A stretch of 64,000 nucleotides of DNA from Solen grandis (taxonomy: Eukaryota; Mollusca; Bivalvia; Adapedonta; Solenidae). Below the pieces are notes generated by a model. That model was not told the DNA's origin. It searched no databases and was given only the letters and a program-made list of their open reading frames with translations. The position numbers and the translations under genes were made by a program. Shown piece after piece: positions 24,781-35,951 of the stretch (positions within the stretch are counted from its first letter, which is position 1; each line of letters starts with the position of its first letter). The stretch covers positions 54,007,654 to 54,071,653 of the forward strand of contig CM037788.1 of the NCBI GenBank assembly GCA_021229015.1. The letters are read 5' to 3'.

Positions 24781-24992
24781 TTAAACCCTTTCCCTCATAA
24801 AGACTCATTTTGACGCACTCAATAGGTACCGCATAAAGCCTGATCTGCAGAAAACCACAGTTAAACCTTACCAAATTTAATTACAAAATCCTCATTTCCA
24901 GACCATTGAGGAGCAGCGAACAGCATAAAATCTGGTTTTATGTTGTTCGCATAGGTCTTTTCATGGTTTCCTCTATGAGGGAAAGGGTTAAA
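24781..24992. mobile_element. TTAA-flanked hairpin MITE
   Basis: Same family and orientation as 13947-14192; inverted ends ACCCTTTCCCTCATA and TATGAGGGAAAGGGTT with TTAA on both sides. The central hairpin has been deleted, leaving AGCATAAAATCTGG next to TTTTATGTTGTTCGC. Confidence 0.75.
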
Positions 24993-25315
24993 ACTCTGTC
25001 TCGTGCTGTAAAAAAACTGCAGTTGGGTAGATGGTGGCCTAGGTTGAATTCGGTGGCCAAAAACCATTTTTAGGCCACTGCTTTGAAACGGGTGGGATAA
25101 AGATTTGTTGTTGTTCATCACAGTTGTTCATCATAGTTTAGTGTCATGTGTATCTTCAAAACTATGAACCAGTAGTAAATCTTAAACGAATGCACCCGCA
25201 TGGGATGTTGTGTATTTTTTTTTTAATTCATTAAGTCATTAACAGATTTATGGCACAGTAAATATTGCACAGAATGGGGGCATCCTGTGCCAGATGGACA
25301 CATTGTAGTTATTTT

Positions 25316-26493
25316 TATACGCCGCCGGAGGCGGTCGTATATTGGCGTCATCTTCTCCGTCTGTCCGTACGTCCGTCCGTTCGTACGTCCGTACGTCCAT
25401 ACGTCCATATCTTGTGAACGCAACTCCTCCTACGTTTCTGAATGAATCTTTTCAAAACTTGGTCAATGTCATTACTATGGGTAGATTGCATGAAGTGGGA
25501 TTTTCCGGTTCATTGATTTTTACAAGATTTGTGTCCCTTTGAAACTTAGTCTCTGTATAATACTTGTGAACGCAACTCCTCCTACTTTCTGAATGAATCT
25601 TTTCAAAACTTGGTCATGTCATTACTATAATGGGTAGATGTGCATGAAGTGGCGATTTTCCGGTTCATTGATTTTTACATGATTTGTGTCCCTTTGAAAC
25701 TTAGTCTCTGTAGCTGAATGATTTTGCAGCCTTGTGAACGCAACTCCTCCTACATTTCTGAATGAATCTTTTTATAACTTGGTCAATGTCATTACTATAA
25801 TGGGTAGATGTGCATGAAGTGGCGATTTTTGGTTCATTGATTTTTACAAGATTTGTGTACCTTGAAACTTAGTCTCTGTAGCTGATTGATATTGCAGCCT
25901 TGTGAACGCAACTCCTCCTACATTTCTGAATGAATCTTTTCAAAACTTGGTCAATATCATTACTATAATGGGTAGATGTGCATGAAGTGGTGATTTTCCG
26001 GTACATTCATTTTTGCAAGATTTGTGTCCCCTGAAACTTAGTCTTTTTAGCTGATTGATATTTCAGCTTTGGGAATGCAATTTCTTGTATGTTTCTGACC
26101 TAATCTTTTCAAAACTTGGGCAATGTCATTACTATACTGGGTAGATATGCACAAAGCAGGGGCTTTGATGTTCATCAATATTTGCAATAGTTATGCCTTT
26201 CTAAACATGGTCTCTTTAAAACACAACTCAAGTTTCTAAACAGGTAAAAGTGCATAAGGCAAGGATTTTCTGGTACAGTGATTTTTGCAAGAGTTATGGG
26301 GAGAAAGAAAAAAGGATTCAAATTGATACTGCTATTTGACCTACTGTCATATTGGAAGCATTTTTAGGGTTCTATCTCTGTTCAGCTAAATTAATTGGTC
26401 TTACAGACTTCATTATGAGGTTATGCTTACAGAAATGTTAAAAGCAGTAATTAAAAGACCCCTCTTGGTCTTTATATTTTGTGGCGGCATATA
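25316..26493 (-). mobile_element. hairpin-ended element with five ~168-bp tandem units (family D)
   Basis: The left edge is a hairpin from TATACGCCGCC and GGCGGTCGTATA, followed by a GTCC/GTAC tract (25360-25408). Then come five diverging units about 168 bp apart, starting near 25411, 25563, 25731, 25899 and 26067, each with TTGTGAACGCAACTCCTCCT, AATCTTTTCAAAACTTGGTC and ATTTTTACAAGATTTGTGTC. The right edge GGCGGCATATA is the inverse of the first arm. Open frames inside are by-products. Confidence 0.8.
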
Positions 26494-27299
26494 TTGTGGC
26501 ATCACTGGCACTCTTGTTGATTTAAGACATGGCTCAAGATATCTTGAATACAAAAGCTTTTTTTGAGAAAAGATCTCTTCTGGACCCATTTTGCTGTCAA
26601 TATTATTTTATCTTCATTTACAGAGCTTTTCTACGTATAAGATGTATAAAAAACACATTTTAAATGCACTGCAAAGAGGACGCACTGCCAGTAGAACAAT
26701 TTATTTCCAAGAAAAATATATAGTAGTATATTTATGTATACAATTAAAAGTGCTTACAAAAATTTCAAAAAAATTAAACAAATATACAGTAGAATAGTAT
26801 ATTGTTTTAAGAAATATATACCTTTTTAAATAAAATTCAACAATATTACCCGAAGATATGCTTAACAAAGAACAGTACATACAATCAACTGCTTGACATT
26901 CCAGCTGACAAATGACCTATACCACTAATATAAGTACTGTAAGTTCCTTATTTAAAACAATTGCAATGGCCCTACATCTAAATATTGATATCATTAATAA
27001 AAAGAGAAGATTCCAAGAATCAAGGTCACAATTATGTCACTAAAACTTGAAACAATTTTCATTGTGTATCACAGAAGTTTACCCAAACAGACTTCTGTTT
27101 TTGAAATACTAAGTACAGTCTTGAATTTCTAGAGGTATTCACATACATGCGAGAGTGAGGTAATTTTTCATTAGTCCAATGAAGTCTCAATCAATATCCT
27201 GCACCATGCAAACTGCTGTATAAAACTGGATCAAGTATACTAGTCAAAGTTTTATTTATATTTATGTTGATTATGAAACAAATTTTTACGACAAACTAA
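26494..27299. other. 3' flank of the zinc-finger gene; no other gene seen
   Basis: AT-rich DNA. On the minus strand an AATAAA (27256-27251) lies 188 bases past the zinc-finger stop codon and is a plausible polyadenylation signal. Confidence 0.45.
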
Positions 27300-27437
27300 T
27301 CCCTCATGATGGTATCTGGATTGGACCAGTACTTTGCACCTGGGAAGATCATAAATACATCCTTGCTCCCAGCTGGGCTCAAACTGACAACCTCAGGATT
27401 AACAGTCATGTATATCACCACTGGACCATGGTGCCCT
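27300..27437 (-). mobile_element. tRNA-like SINE in the 3' UTR of the zinc-finger gene
   Basis: Minus-strand sequence begins GGGCACCATGGTCCAGTGGT (A-box-like) and has GGTTGTCAGTTTGAGCCC (B-box-like) about 40 bases later, followed by CAGCTGGGAGCAAGG. The arrangement is that of a tRNA-derived SINE head. It starts only a few bases after the stop codon of the zinc-finger gene. Confidence 0.6.
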
Positions 27438-27443
27438 TTCAGA

Positions 27444-29153
27444 CTACAAATTGTCATAGTGTGATCTCATGTGAGTTTTCAGGCTACACCTCTGTGTAAA
27501 AGCCCTGTTACATATGTGACAAGAGAATGGCTTCTCCCCAGTGTGCTGCCTCATGTGGACTGTTCTATTGTACTCCTGGCTGAATGACTTGTTACACACT
27601 GAACACTGGTATGGTCTCTCCGCTGTGTGAGTCAGCAGGTGGCGCTTGTAAATGTGTCGCAGAGAGAAGCTCCTGTCACATGTTTCACATTTATATGGTT
27701 TGTCACCCGTGTGGATCCGTCGATGGGATATCAGTGAACTCTTATAGGAAAAACTCATTGCACAAAATTCACACACAAAAGGTTTTATGCCCGAGTGAGT
27801 GTGTGCATGTTCAAGCAAAGCTGCTTTCCTTGAAAATGTTTTGTCACACTGTGTGCATTTAAACTGATTCTCTTCATGTGTTGAGCGATGACCCTTGATT
27901 GAATATCTACAGTGGGTCTGGAATCCACAAACTTCGCATGTATACCTTTTCTCCTTACTGTGACTGGCCATATGTTTACTGAGTAAAGATTTGAAGAAGA
28001 AATGCTTATCACAAATGTCACATTTATACTGCGTGCCAGAACGGTGGGTTACAAGATGTCTTTTCAGAGTGCAAGACTGACCATAGGACTTATCGCACAC
28101 TGTGCATTTAAACTTTTTCCCTTCATGAACGTTTCCATGATATGCTAAGCCTTGCTTAGTGGCAAAGTTTTTATCACATTTATTGCACTGAAAAGGCTTG
28201 ACATCAGCATGTGTCAGCTTATGAGATTTCAATGAACTCTGATTGGTGAAATTTTTTTGGCAGATATCACATGAAAAAGTTGTCTCTAAATGTTGTTTCA
28301 TATGCTGTCGAAGAAGTTTGTTTGAAGAAAATACACTCCGACACATGTCACAGGACAGTAGCTTGTGCTGCTGTTTTAAATGAATGTTATATGAGGGTTT
28401 GTGCACAAACTTTTTCTCACAAATATCACATGACAGTAAAGTTTTTCCTGAGTGTTTAGCTCTGTGTAACCTCAGATCATTCCGGTTATTAAATGTTTTT
28501 GAACACTCTGAGCAACTAAATATCTTCCCATTTTCTGATGTACTCCCTCGCTCCCTTCATTATATGTTTGCCTCAGTGTACTATTACTTTGAATGGTATC
28601 AGAATATCTATCACCAGTTACCAACCCAGGTGTTGTATCGGTTCCTTCTGTATCAAACTCAAAATCATCTGCATGAAAATTACTTGATTCACCTTTGTCA
28701 TTTATAGGATATTTAGGACTTGAGCTCTCCAATTTATTTTCTCGTGTTTTTTTTAAACGGGTTTGGTGTGGTTCATCTTTTGTTTTGAGGCTCAAAGATC
28801 CTGGAAAATGATTTTCTTTAGAACAGTTTTCTGCAGCTGCCAAGGAAAATGATGCATTTTCACATTGGGTGTTTTGACAACTTAAAGTTATCACTGAGAG
28901 ATTTACTAACATTGCCTGATATAGTTAATGTTTCATCCTCTCTCTGTGTCCCTGTATCAGCTGTCTGTGTGGAAACACAAGCCGTATCATACCTTGGAAA
29001 TGCTGTCCGGGTGACATCATCATAGCGGTAAGATCCGCGGGACAGGTGGGTCTGTAGATGACTGTGTAGCTGACAGATGAAGGTGAACACCTGACTACAC
29101 CCGCCACACCGGTAGGGCTGGGTCCTGAAGTCTGTCTCACAGTTACACTTCAT
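27444..29153 (-). CDS. C2H2 zinc-finger protein, 14 fingers, two compensating frameshifts
   Basis: Probable DNA-binding nuclear protein. An isolated N-terminal finger (YRCGGCSQVF with HSHLQTH, about 29115-29045) is followed by a polar linker of roughly 150 residues rich in S, T, E and K, then 13 tandem C-x2-C-x12-H-x3/4-H fingers down to the stop at 27446-27444. Linkers are partly canonical (TGDKPY, TAERPY, TGEKPF). No KRAB, BTB or ZAD domain is visible. The frame changes between about 28912 and 28860 and returns between about 28556 and 28475; the shifts cancel, and conceptual length is near 569 residues. The chosen ATG (29153-29151) is the first in frame after a splice acceptor at 29219-29218 (TACATTTCAG), and the exon before it would be non-coding. 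A specific orthologue cannot be named. The shifts may be assembly errors or decay. Confidence 0.85.
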
Positions 29154-29217
29154 AGTATACTCCTGCCAAGTTCTTGCATCACATTTAACACGTCTATGCA
29201 GGTGTGACTGACTGGGT

Positions 29218-29965
29218 CTGAAATGTATGTATAAACATGAACACACACAAAAGGTTGCAGTGGTCCAGTGGTTACATACCAGACATGTTTCATACAAATT
29301 TTCTGAAGCAAAAGTGAAGGGTTTTTCTAGGCCTTAAACTCAAAATTAAGGACTTTCATAAACTCCAACTTATGTTTTAAATCTTTGGGCATGAAAGGGA
29401 TGAACCTCAATTTTTTAACAACTTGATAAACACTTCTTTATGATCAATATTGTAATTTCAAATTCAAGGGTTTTTCAAGACCTGTGCAAACCATGTGATA
29501 TAAAGGTTGTGGGTTCAAACCCCTCATGGCCTTACCAGCTTCAAAGTATTTGCCCAACTTAGGAACCAACAGACTAGTGTAAGGTACAAAGGGTGTTCAT
29601 TGGTTCACGGAAAAGTGCTCACATTTCTTTATTACACAAATATAATATCTGAAAATTCTGACCAGTAAAATTCAATACAATAACAGTTAATTCACAAAAT
29701 TTCACATGAATCGCTTGTGTACACACCTTACAGCTGTAACAATAGTAATGTCGTTAAATGGATCCTAGCCCAACACAAAACAATGTCAAAGTCAACATTC
29801 ATACACATTCATATAACGAATGAAGAACACCGCTTAGTCCTATTCAAATTACAAAAACAGGACCATGCATGTCACACATATATATAGCTGGTCATGTGAT
29901 GTTGAAGATAGTCCCATTGCTACAGTCCATTCTGTACATAATTTCTTGGATGGCAATGTGCTGAC
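29218..29965 (-). other. 5' UTR intron of the zinc-finger gene (proposed)
   Basis: On the minus strand a donor CAGAG/GTCAGC sits at 29966/29965 and an acceptor ATTTCAG at 29218. The intron carries tRNA-like pieces on the plus strand: an A-box-like GGTCCAGTGGTTA at 29262-29274 and a B-box-like GGTTGTGGGTTCAAACCCC at about 29504-29522, perhaps one SINE split by a later insertion. Confidence 0.45.
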
Positions 29966-30062
29966 CTCTGCCAAGCAACTTTTAAATGGCGGCTGCGTGC
30001 GACAACGATATCACTTGACAGCCGCTGTGCTTGTAAACAACAATATTTTCCCTGTCTTACTC
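29966..30062 (-). promoter_or_regulatory. probable first exon and promoter area of the zinc-finger gene, with YY1-like site
   Basis: This short stretch is richer in GC and CpG than its surroundings. AAATGGCGGC at 29984-29993 matches the YY1 consensus (AAnATGGCGGC), a site often found at transcription starts. No TATA box. The position fits a non-coding first exon ending at 29966. Inferred only. Confidence 0.35.
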
Positions 30063-30068
30063 AATCCG

Positions 30069-30192
30069 CTTGTACTATTTTATCACTGTTTTCTTGCAGC
30101 TTGTACTATTTTATCACTGTTTTCTTGTAGCTTGTACTATTTTATCACTGTTTTCTTGCAGCTTGTACAATTTTATCACTGTTTTCTCGCAG
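30069..30192 (+). repeat. 31-bp minisatellite, four units
   Basis: Four units starting near 30069, 30100, 30131 and 30162, each CTTGTACTATTTTATCACTG followed by TTTTCTTGCAG. The repeated peptide in the overlapping open frame (29865-30206) is a consequence of the repeat, not a protein. Confidence 0.85.
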
Positions 30193-31172
30193 CGGTTTCA
30201 CTTTAGGCATTAGTACAATTTAATAGTTTAGTCATTTTATTTCTGTTTGTGCTCAACACTCATTTTTGCATCAGTCAGCAGATAATGCACCGTTTGTTTA
30301 TATTTCTGACATCAGAAATCAAAATTACACCATGAACGACAATAAATATTTGCACATTACGTATATGTTGTTTGAAAGGCATACGGTAAAAAATGTACAT
30401 TTGAGATACCATAATTTGAGACCGTTTTCATCAAAACGACCAAATTTTGGGGCGGGGAAACGACGACGACGTTACTACAGAAACCATATTTTATTCCATG
30501 CGATGGGTACAGAACTTATGTTTGCATATAAAATTGACAATATATCAATTTACATCATAGTGCAGTTTCATATATCTGCCGTCTTAAATAAAGAAATGAG
30601 AACACATTTCCACGAACTTTTTGAACACCCCTCGTACCCTCGTATAAGAACTTGTTTACCAATCAACTTACACTAAATAAGTTCAAACTATAAAACTAAA
30701 AATACACGGATTTTCGTCAAAACATGTATGTAACAGTAATCTGTCAGTTGTGACAGTCAGGCAAGTTCACAGAGATAACCCAACGGGTGTAAAATATCAT
30801 ATAACAAACATTGAAACAATCTAGCATAATTATTATATGTATTATACAACTTTATAAAAAGTCATTTATCTTGTAAATGCTTGCTAAATAGTTTGTGCAT
30901 TACCGATGGTTGCCACACGAATGGCACGTAAACAAATGTCGTGAATTGTAACAAGGGAAGTAACTTTACACGACTTGTTAAACTATATAAGTGTAAGGAC
31001 TTGCCTAGTTAATGACATGCGCGGATCCAAAGGGAGCGAGAAGAGGGTGCGTTGAAGAAAAACCGATGGACCCTCCCTGGAAAGAAAAAGATGAAATTAT
31101 GGAAGAGATACACGGACATCACATTACTCATGTATATCCCTGTCGCCCCTGACCCCGCTTCCAAACGATCGC
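30193..31172. other. no gene supported
   Basis: A 136-codon plus-strand frame at 30266-30676 starts with TTG and has a basic stretch GKRRRRYYRN but no recognisable domain; not called. The remainder is AT-rich. Confidence 0.4.
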
Positions 31173-31409
31173 GGGGCCTCAGTGGCCGAGAGGGTAAAGT
31201 CGCTGGCTTTAACACTCACTCAGCCCTCGAATCCCGACAGGGTTATTCGGATTTTCATGTGAGGAAGCCTTCCAGCTGGCTTGCGGTAAGTCGGTGGTTC
31301 AACCCGAATGTCTCCGTGCATTCGGGGTCTTCCTCCACCTGTAATTAGCTGGACGTCGCTATATGACTGGAATACTGTCGAAACGACGGTAAACTCAAAT
31401 AGTCTCAAG
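31173..31409 (+). mobile_element. tRNA-derived SINE (family 1) with target duplication
   Basis: The head has TGGCCGAGAGGGTAAAGT, the body has GAGGAAGCCTTCCAGCTGG and CCTCCACCTGTAATTAGCTGG, and the tail has ATACTGTCGAAACGACGG. Part of the B-box region is deleted compared with 20007-20273. Flanks TCCAAACGATCG (31160-31171) and TCCAAAAGATCG (31410-31421) look like a 12-bp target duplication with one mismatch. Confidence 0.8.
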
Positions 31410-31421
31410 TCCAAAAGATCG

Positions 31422-32289
31422 ATTAGATAAATGACTGGTTGAGTAGCATGCCTTTAATCGCAAGACGCTTCAAAGGATATAGACACATTTCGGCGACCAA
31501 ATGAAAGTGGGACATCCTTTTCATTAATTTCTTTCGTTCAATGTGACCTTCGACGAAAAAAAAATGATAAAAAAGTTGAATGCCGAGGATAAGTTTTAAA
31601 TCAAGTTATAACGTTATTTATGTTATGTACGTCGATTGCCTGAGAAACAAGTTCTTACAAATAATACTATAATACTATTCTCTCTTGACGGTTCCTGTGT
31701 TGGCATAATTATGTGCTTTGTCCCCCCCGACTGATACAGATATCTGTATCTGGTGTTGTACGTATTGGGGCAAGTGCTGGCATCTGCACTTCGAAATTGG
31801 GGGGGGGGGGATTTATTTAAAGCCTTCTTCTGTCTCTATATGTACCGCTCGATTATCTGGTTCCATTTCACTATCGTGTCCACGAAGAATAAATAAAGTC
31901 TAAATTGTGGAATACTTGTCACGTTGAGTTTGACACTTTAAACGAGATATTGTTGTTAATGGCTACACTTTTATCAATTATGTTTCACACATGATGGTCA
32001 GCAAAACGAAAACATTTTAAATGGATCCACTGCCGCCCCCTGCTATTCGAGCGTCACTAACAGATTGTAATTTAGGCGCTCTTGGAAATATAGTGTCGAG
32101 ATGCAGGCAAGAGAGCATTCTCGTCATGCATCCCTGATCATTTTCCCAGCAGTTATTCATACCTTGCCTCTGTAGTTTATCCATTTCATTTTCAGGTATA
32201 TGGAGATCCCAGATGTTTAGCCATATTCTAATTTAGATACTGCGATGCATGCTGTTTTTCTACAATATTGTGTGGAATATTTCATCATA
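31422..32289. other. no gene seen
   Basis: AT-rich sequence with a G run near 31800-31809. No supported coding region. Confidence 0.45.
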
Positions 32290-32690
32290 GGAAGCCAATG
32301 TTGAGCTTTTACATGTGTTGTTTAAATGGTTCAACCAAGTAATATCCTTTTGTGATCTGGATACCTAGATAGGGGATAGAGTCATTGTGTTTCGATATAT
32401 CTAGTTCATACAATGTACTAAGGATATAGCATTTCTTTGCATAGAACACAACCCTTGCTTCCGCCAATTTTTCAAGTTCAGGAAGGTCTTGTTGAATTTT
32501 GTTTCCGTATGAGCCTGTAAAGCAGGCAGTCAGCCGCAAATAACCTTACTTGAGATTTGACGCAATTTGACAGGTCTTTAATATGGCTTTAAAAAAAATC
32601 AGGGGGCCCAACATTTTTTCCTGCGGTACTCCTGATCTGATTGTAGGACGCTCCTAGAATCTTCACCATCTTCCATTTCATTCACGAATC
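32290..32690 (-). pseudogene. non-LTR retrotransposon reverse transcriptase, middle remnant
   Basis: The minus-strand translation gives QIRSGVPQEKCWAP (for the SGVPQGSVLGP motif), then LRLTACFTGSYGNK with IQQDLPELEKLAE (palm region after the FADD motif, which is itself degraded), then HNDSIPYLGIQITKGYYL (YLGV block). Stops and missing catalytic residues show it is dead. Confidence 0.7.
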
Positions 32691-34250
32691 TGTCTTTTTA
32701 AAAATGCAGACAACCAAATACGCAGATTTCCCACTGTTTAAGGAATATCAAAATATACCGCCTAAGTCCACCAGCTAGCTCATCAGTACATCCTCTGAAA
32801 ATAATATTTGGTATACATTATTTTATCCGTTCCAATTGCTTTGGTTGTTTTGACTTTTTTTTTCCATCCAACTCTTGTGTCACGATCATTTCTGGATACA
32901 GTGTAATTTTCTGGAAAAAATTTGCTTGACGTAATGGATTTTGTATCGAGTTGCTTTTCAGGTTGGATACCTCGAAGCCACGATTCAGGTAAAAAAGGGC
33001 CCAGATCAAGTTACTTACCAGTATCGTCGTGGTGAAGTGGGGGAACATCCTCTACTGAAAAGATGACAAACAAACGTTAATAATAAAGACATATAATGCC
33101 GAGTCTTTTATGGGGCAATGAATTAACACACACACACAGAGCACGAAAGGGGACTAAACGCTTCAAACATAAGGGCACCATAATTATTGTACATGCTCGA
33201 TTCTGCAGCCTTCCCAAGGCATACAAGTCTGGTGTTTCGCTGATCATACTTTCAAAGTTGGGCCTTTATTTGCGGTCGAGAAATATGTTATCGATTTTGT
33301 TTTTGTTTTATACGAGATATAAGGTGATAGCCTAAAATAATAAAAAATCTAATAATTACATATGCTTAGTTCAACCCCATCTTTATATCCTTTTCTTGCT
33401 TTACGTGTACATAATCTATTGACCACAGTACGTAAGCCCTTATTGCTCTTATATATTAAGTCCGACTTTATACACTGTACATCAGATGATGCAATTTTCC
33501 GCTATGACGATATTTTTCGACATGTGGGGTCGAATGGAAAAAACACTACTATATTCTAATTACGTTTTGTTTGTTATAATCATGTTTCATGTATCTCTTT
33601 TTATGGTTTAAAACCACGACACGACTTGTCACCAAAACCTATACTCTTCAAGACAGTCACATTTTGTTGATTGTATACTGACAGTCATGCAATTTGTATT
33701 TCATTGTCTTTTTGTTGTTTTGTTGTTGTTTTACAATAATATCAACGTTTATGAGTTCAAACAAAGGTCAAAAGTACAGCTCTTCCCTGAGTCCTAAAAA
33801 GTAGGATACCCTTTTAAAACGATAAAGGATGCTGTCCGGATGCGATTGTAGGTTTGGTTGCTTTAACGAGCACTTAACTTATTGACAATTGTTAATAGCG
33901 CAACTTATTGGTTTATAATAACGGAAATATCATCTTCGTGTCCACGGTCTGGACAATGACCATATATGAGTTGTGGCAGCTCTATCGTCAGCATGAGTTG
34001 TAGCCCCACCCAGCCACTTCATAACAGTACACTGTATTTCATCTCAATAATAAAACAATCAACGTGTATAACCAATTCAGGTTTGACTTATCACTTTTGA
34101 CAACACGTGCTGCTGTTATACACATACATTTATATTTTGTTTTGGGTGAATTATTAAACGGAAAGAGGTAATGTTATTTTTCTTTATGTACTTACTGATG
34201 AATGAATGAATGAAACATGCGTATAAATAATCCTGTTATTCCTTTTTATA
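32691..34250. other. no gene seen
   Basis: AT-rich intergenic sequence with short open frames lacking recognisable content. Confidence 0.45.
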
Positions 34251-34431
34251 TACAGTAAAACCTGACTTAAACGGTCAGTGAGGGGAACCAGAAAGTGATC
34301 GCTTAATAACGATGGCCGCTCAATGAAGGTTAAACATATAACAAGATTCAATAGTTTAATGGTAATATTTGACCAAATGCTGATTAACCGCTAAACACAG
34401 GTGTCCGCTAATACAGGTTCGTTCAATTGTA
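34251..34431. mobile_element. TA-flanked MITE
   Basis: Ends TACAGTAAAACCTG and CAGGTTCGTTCAATTGTA are imperfect inverted repeats with TA at both edges, as in Tc1/mariner-type MITEs. Interior includes GTGATCGCTTAATAACGATG. A relative is at 54668-54836. Confidence 0.6.
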
Positions 34432-35508
34432 GTATTTTTTCAAATCATTTACCACTCTTAAAATTTGCATCATACAAAAAATGTAATTAAAATCAGTAAA
34501 TAAAACATGATTTAAAACTATAGTAAAAGATACGAGTATATCCATGTCATGGATTATTTTTATTATAATTATAATTATTATTTTTTTACATCATCATGAT
34601 TTTATTAAACAAATATGATTAATTATGACATTTACTTCCGGTTAACTGGTTTCTCATCTCGTTGACGAGTCTTGACGACCGGTTAACAAAGTTGACAATA
34701 CAAACCAGTTTATAAAAGTGATGCAAATAAAATAGTTTAGTGCAAATACCTATAATAACCTAACAATGTTTGATAGGTCTTTGTTTATTGAAGGAACAGA
34801 TTGTATTTTTCTTTTGAGATGAAATAAGAACATATTTAGAAAGGAACAATGCAATGCCTGGTCATATAAAATTACAGACAGCACAGTGTGACATTAAAGC
34901 AAATACCTCGTAGTCATATTCAGTAATGAATACTCCCTTTTAAGTCATACTAATTAATCGATGTTTGTTTTCATTTTGATTCAAACCACTACAGCGTAAA
35001 TCATTTCCAAATATCACGGTAATACCAATACAATATATGTATAGATTATTTCACTCCGAAATGAGACGTAAACCTGCGTAAATCAACGAGCACTCCCCGA
35101 ACACGTCTACATGCTGGTGTAAAATTACACATATTGTTCAGTGGGAAATAAACATACACATGTGAGTTTTCCCCAATCGTAGATTGGTCAGTTTAAAGCC
35201 GTGAATTATACCGGATATTGCCGATCTCCTGGTGAAGTGGTCTATACCTATATTGAATTTGAAAGAAAACAGAAGGTCGACACGCATATGGGTATCACTT
35301 CAAAGTCATTCAAAGCAGTTAATGCGATGTAAATTCAAAGTTTTCCTCTGATTTGCCATTATGAAGAAACAATGGGAGTTTCTATGAGTATTGGTCTAAG
35401 GCTGAACTTATGTCCTTATTAAGGTAAATATAGATTGTATATTGAACAGGCGCGAATCCCAAAAATAATACTTCGCGCTAAGCAATACATGATACATTCT
35501 TAAATAAG
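34432..35508. other. upstream region of the LRR gene; no other gene seen
   Basis: AT-rich. The proposed 5' UTR exon of the LRR gene would end at 35508 (TAAATAAG/GTAAGG). No clear promoter motif. Confidence 0.4.
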
Positions 35509-35946
35509 GTAAGGATGTATTTTTTATCATTTCTGCTTTACGATATCTTCAAGCACATGCCTTATTTGACATACATTATTATCATTTAATGAAAATCGTC
35601 CCCGGTGGCCGAGTGATTAGAGCGTCCGCCTCGGTGCGGGAGGTCGTGGGTTCGATCCCCGGCCGTGACATACCAAAGTCGTAAAAAATGGTACTGTTAT
35701 AGCTCCCTTGCTTGGCACTCAGCATATAAGGGTAGTTGCAGGGCTGGTTGGCCCAATGTCAGGATAATGTGACTGGGTGTGGTATCATGCAACATGTCTA
35801 CGGCGTGATACTGCAGTGTGGCAGTACTATATCTGTCTCAAGTAGACATCGTCTCCACATGACTGAAATACTGTCGGTGGGACGTTAAACCCAACAAACA
35901 AACAAACAATCATTTAATGAAAATCATTTCGGGTTACTCTTTCCAG
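35509..35946 (+). other. probable 5' UTR intron of the LRR gene
   Basis: Donor AAG/GTAAGG at 35509 and acceptor TTACTCTTTCCAG ending at 35946, six bases before the start codon. Most of the intron is a SINE insertion; without it the intron would be near 110 bases. The donor is the less certain end. Confidence 0.5.
35598..35908 (+). mobile_element. tRNA-derived SINE (family 2) with 17-bp target duplication
   Basis: Head CCGGTGGCCGAGTGATTAGA (A-box) and GGTCGTGGGTTCGATCCCC (B-box), body with AGCTCCCTTGCTTGGCACTC and GTGACTGGGTGTGGTATCAT, tail GACGTTAAACCCAACAAACA with CAAA repeats. The 17-base flank ATCATTTAATGAAAATC is identical at 35581-35597 and 35909-35925. The perfect duplication marks a recent insertion. 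It ends 38 bases before the splice acceptor of the LRR gene. Confidence 0.95.
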
Positions 35947-35951
35947 GGGCC

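Noticed and set aside
27584..28021. Frames on both strands inside the zinc-finger exon
   Set aside because: Shadows of the C2H2 coding frame produced by its regular codon pattern.
29865..30206. 113-codon frame with repeated YHCFLA/LYYFITVF peptide
   Set aside because: The repetition comes from a 31-bp minisatellite whose period rotates the frame.
35598..35670. A functional tRNA gene
   Set aside because: The A- and B-boxes belong to a SINE head; body, CAAA tail and target duplication show it is a retroposon, not a tRNA gene.
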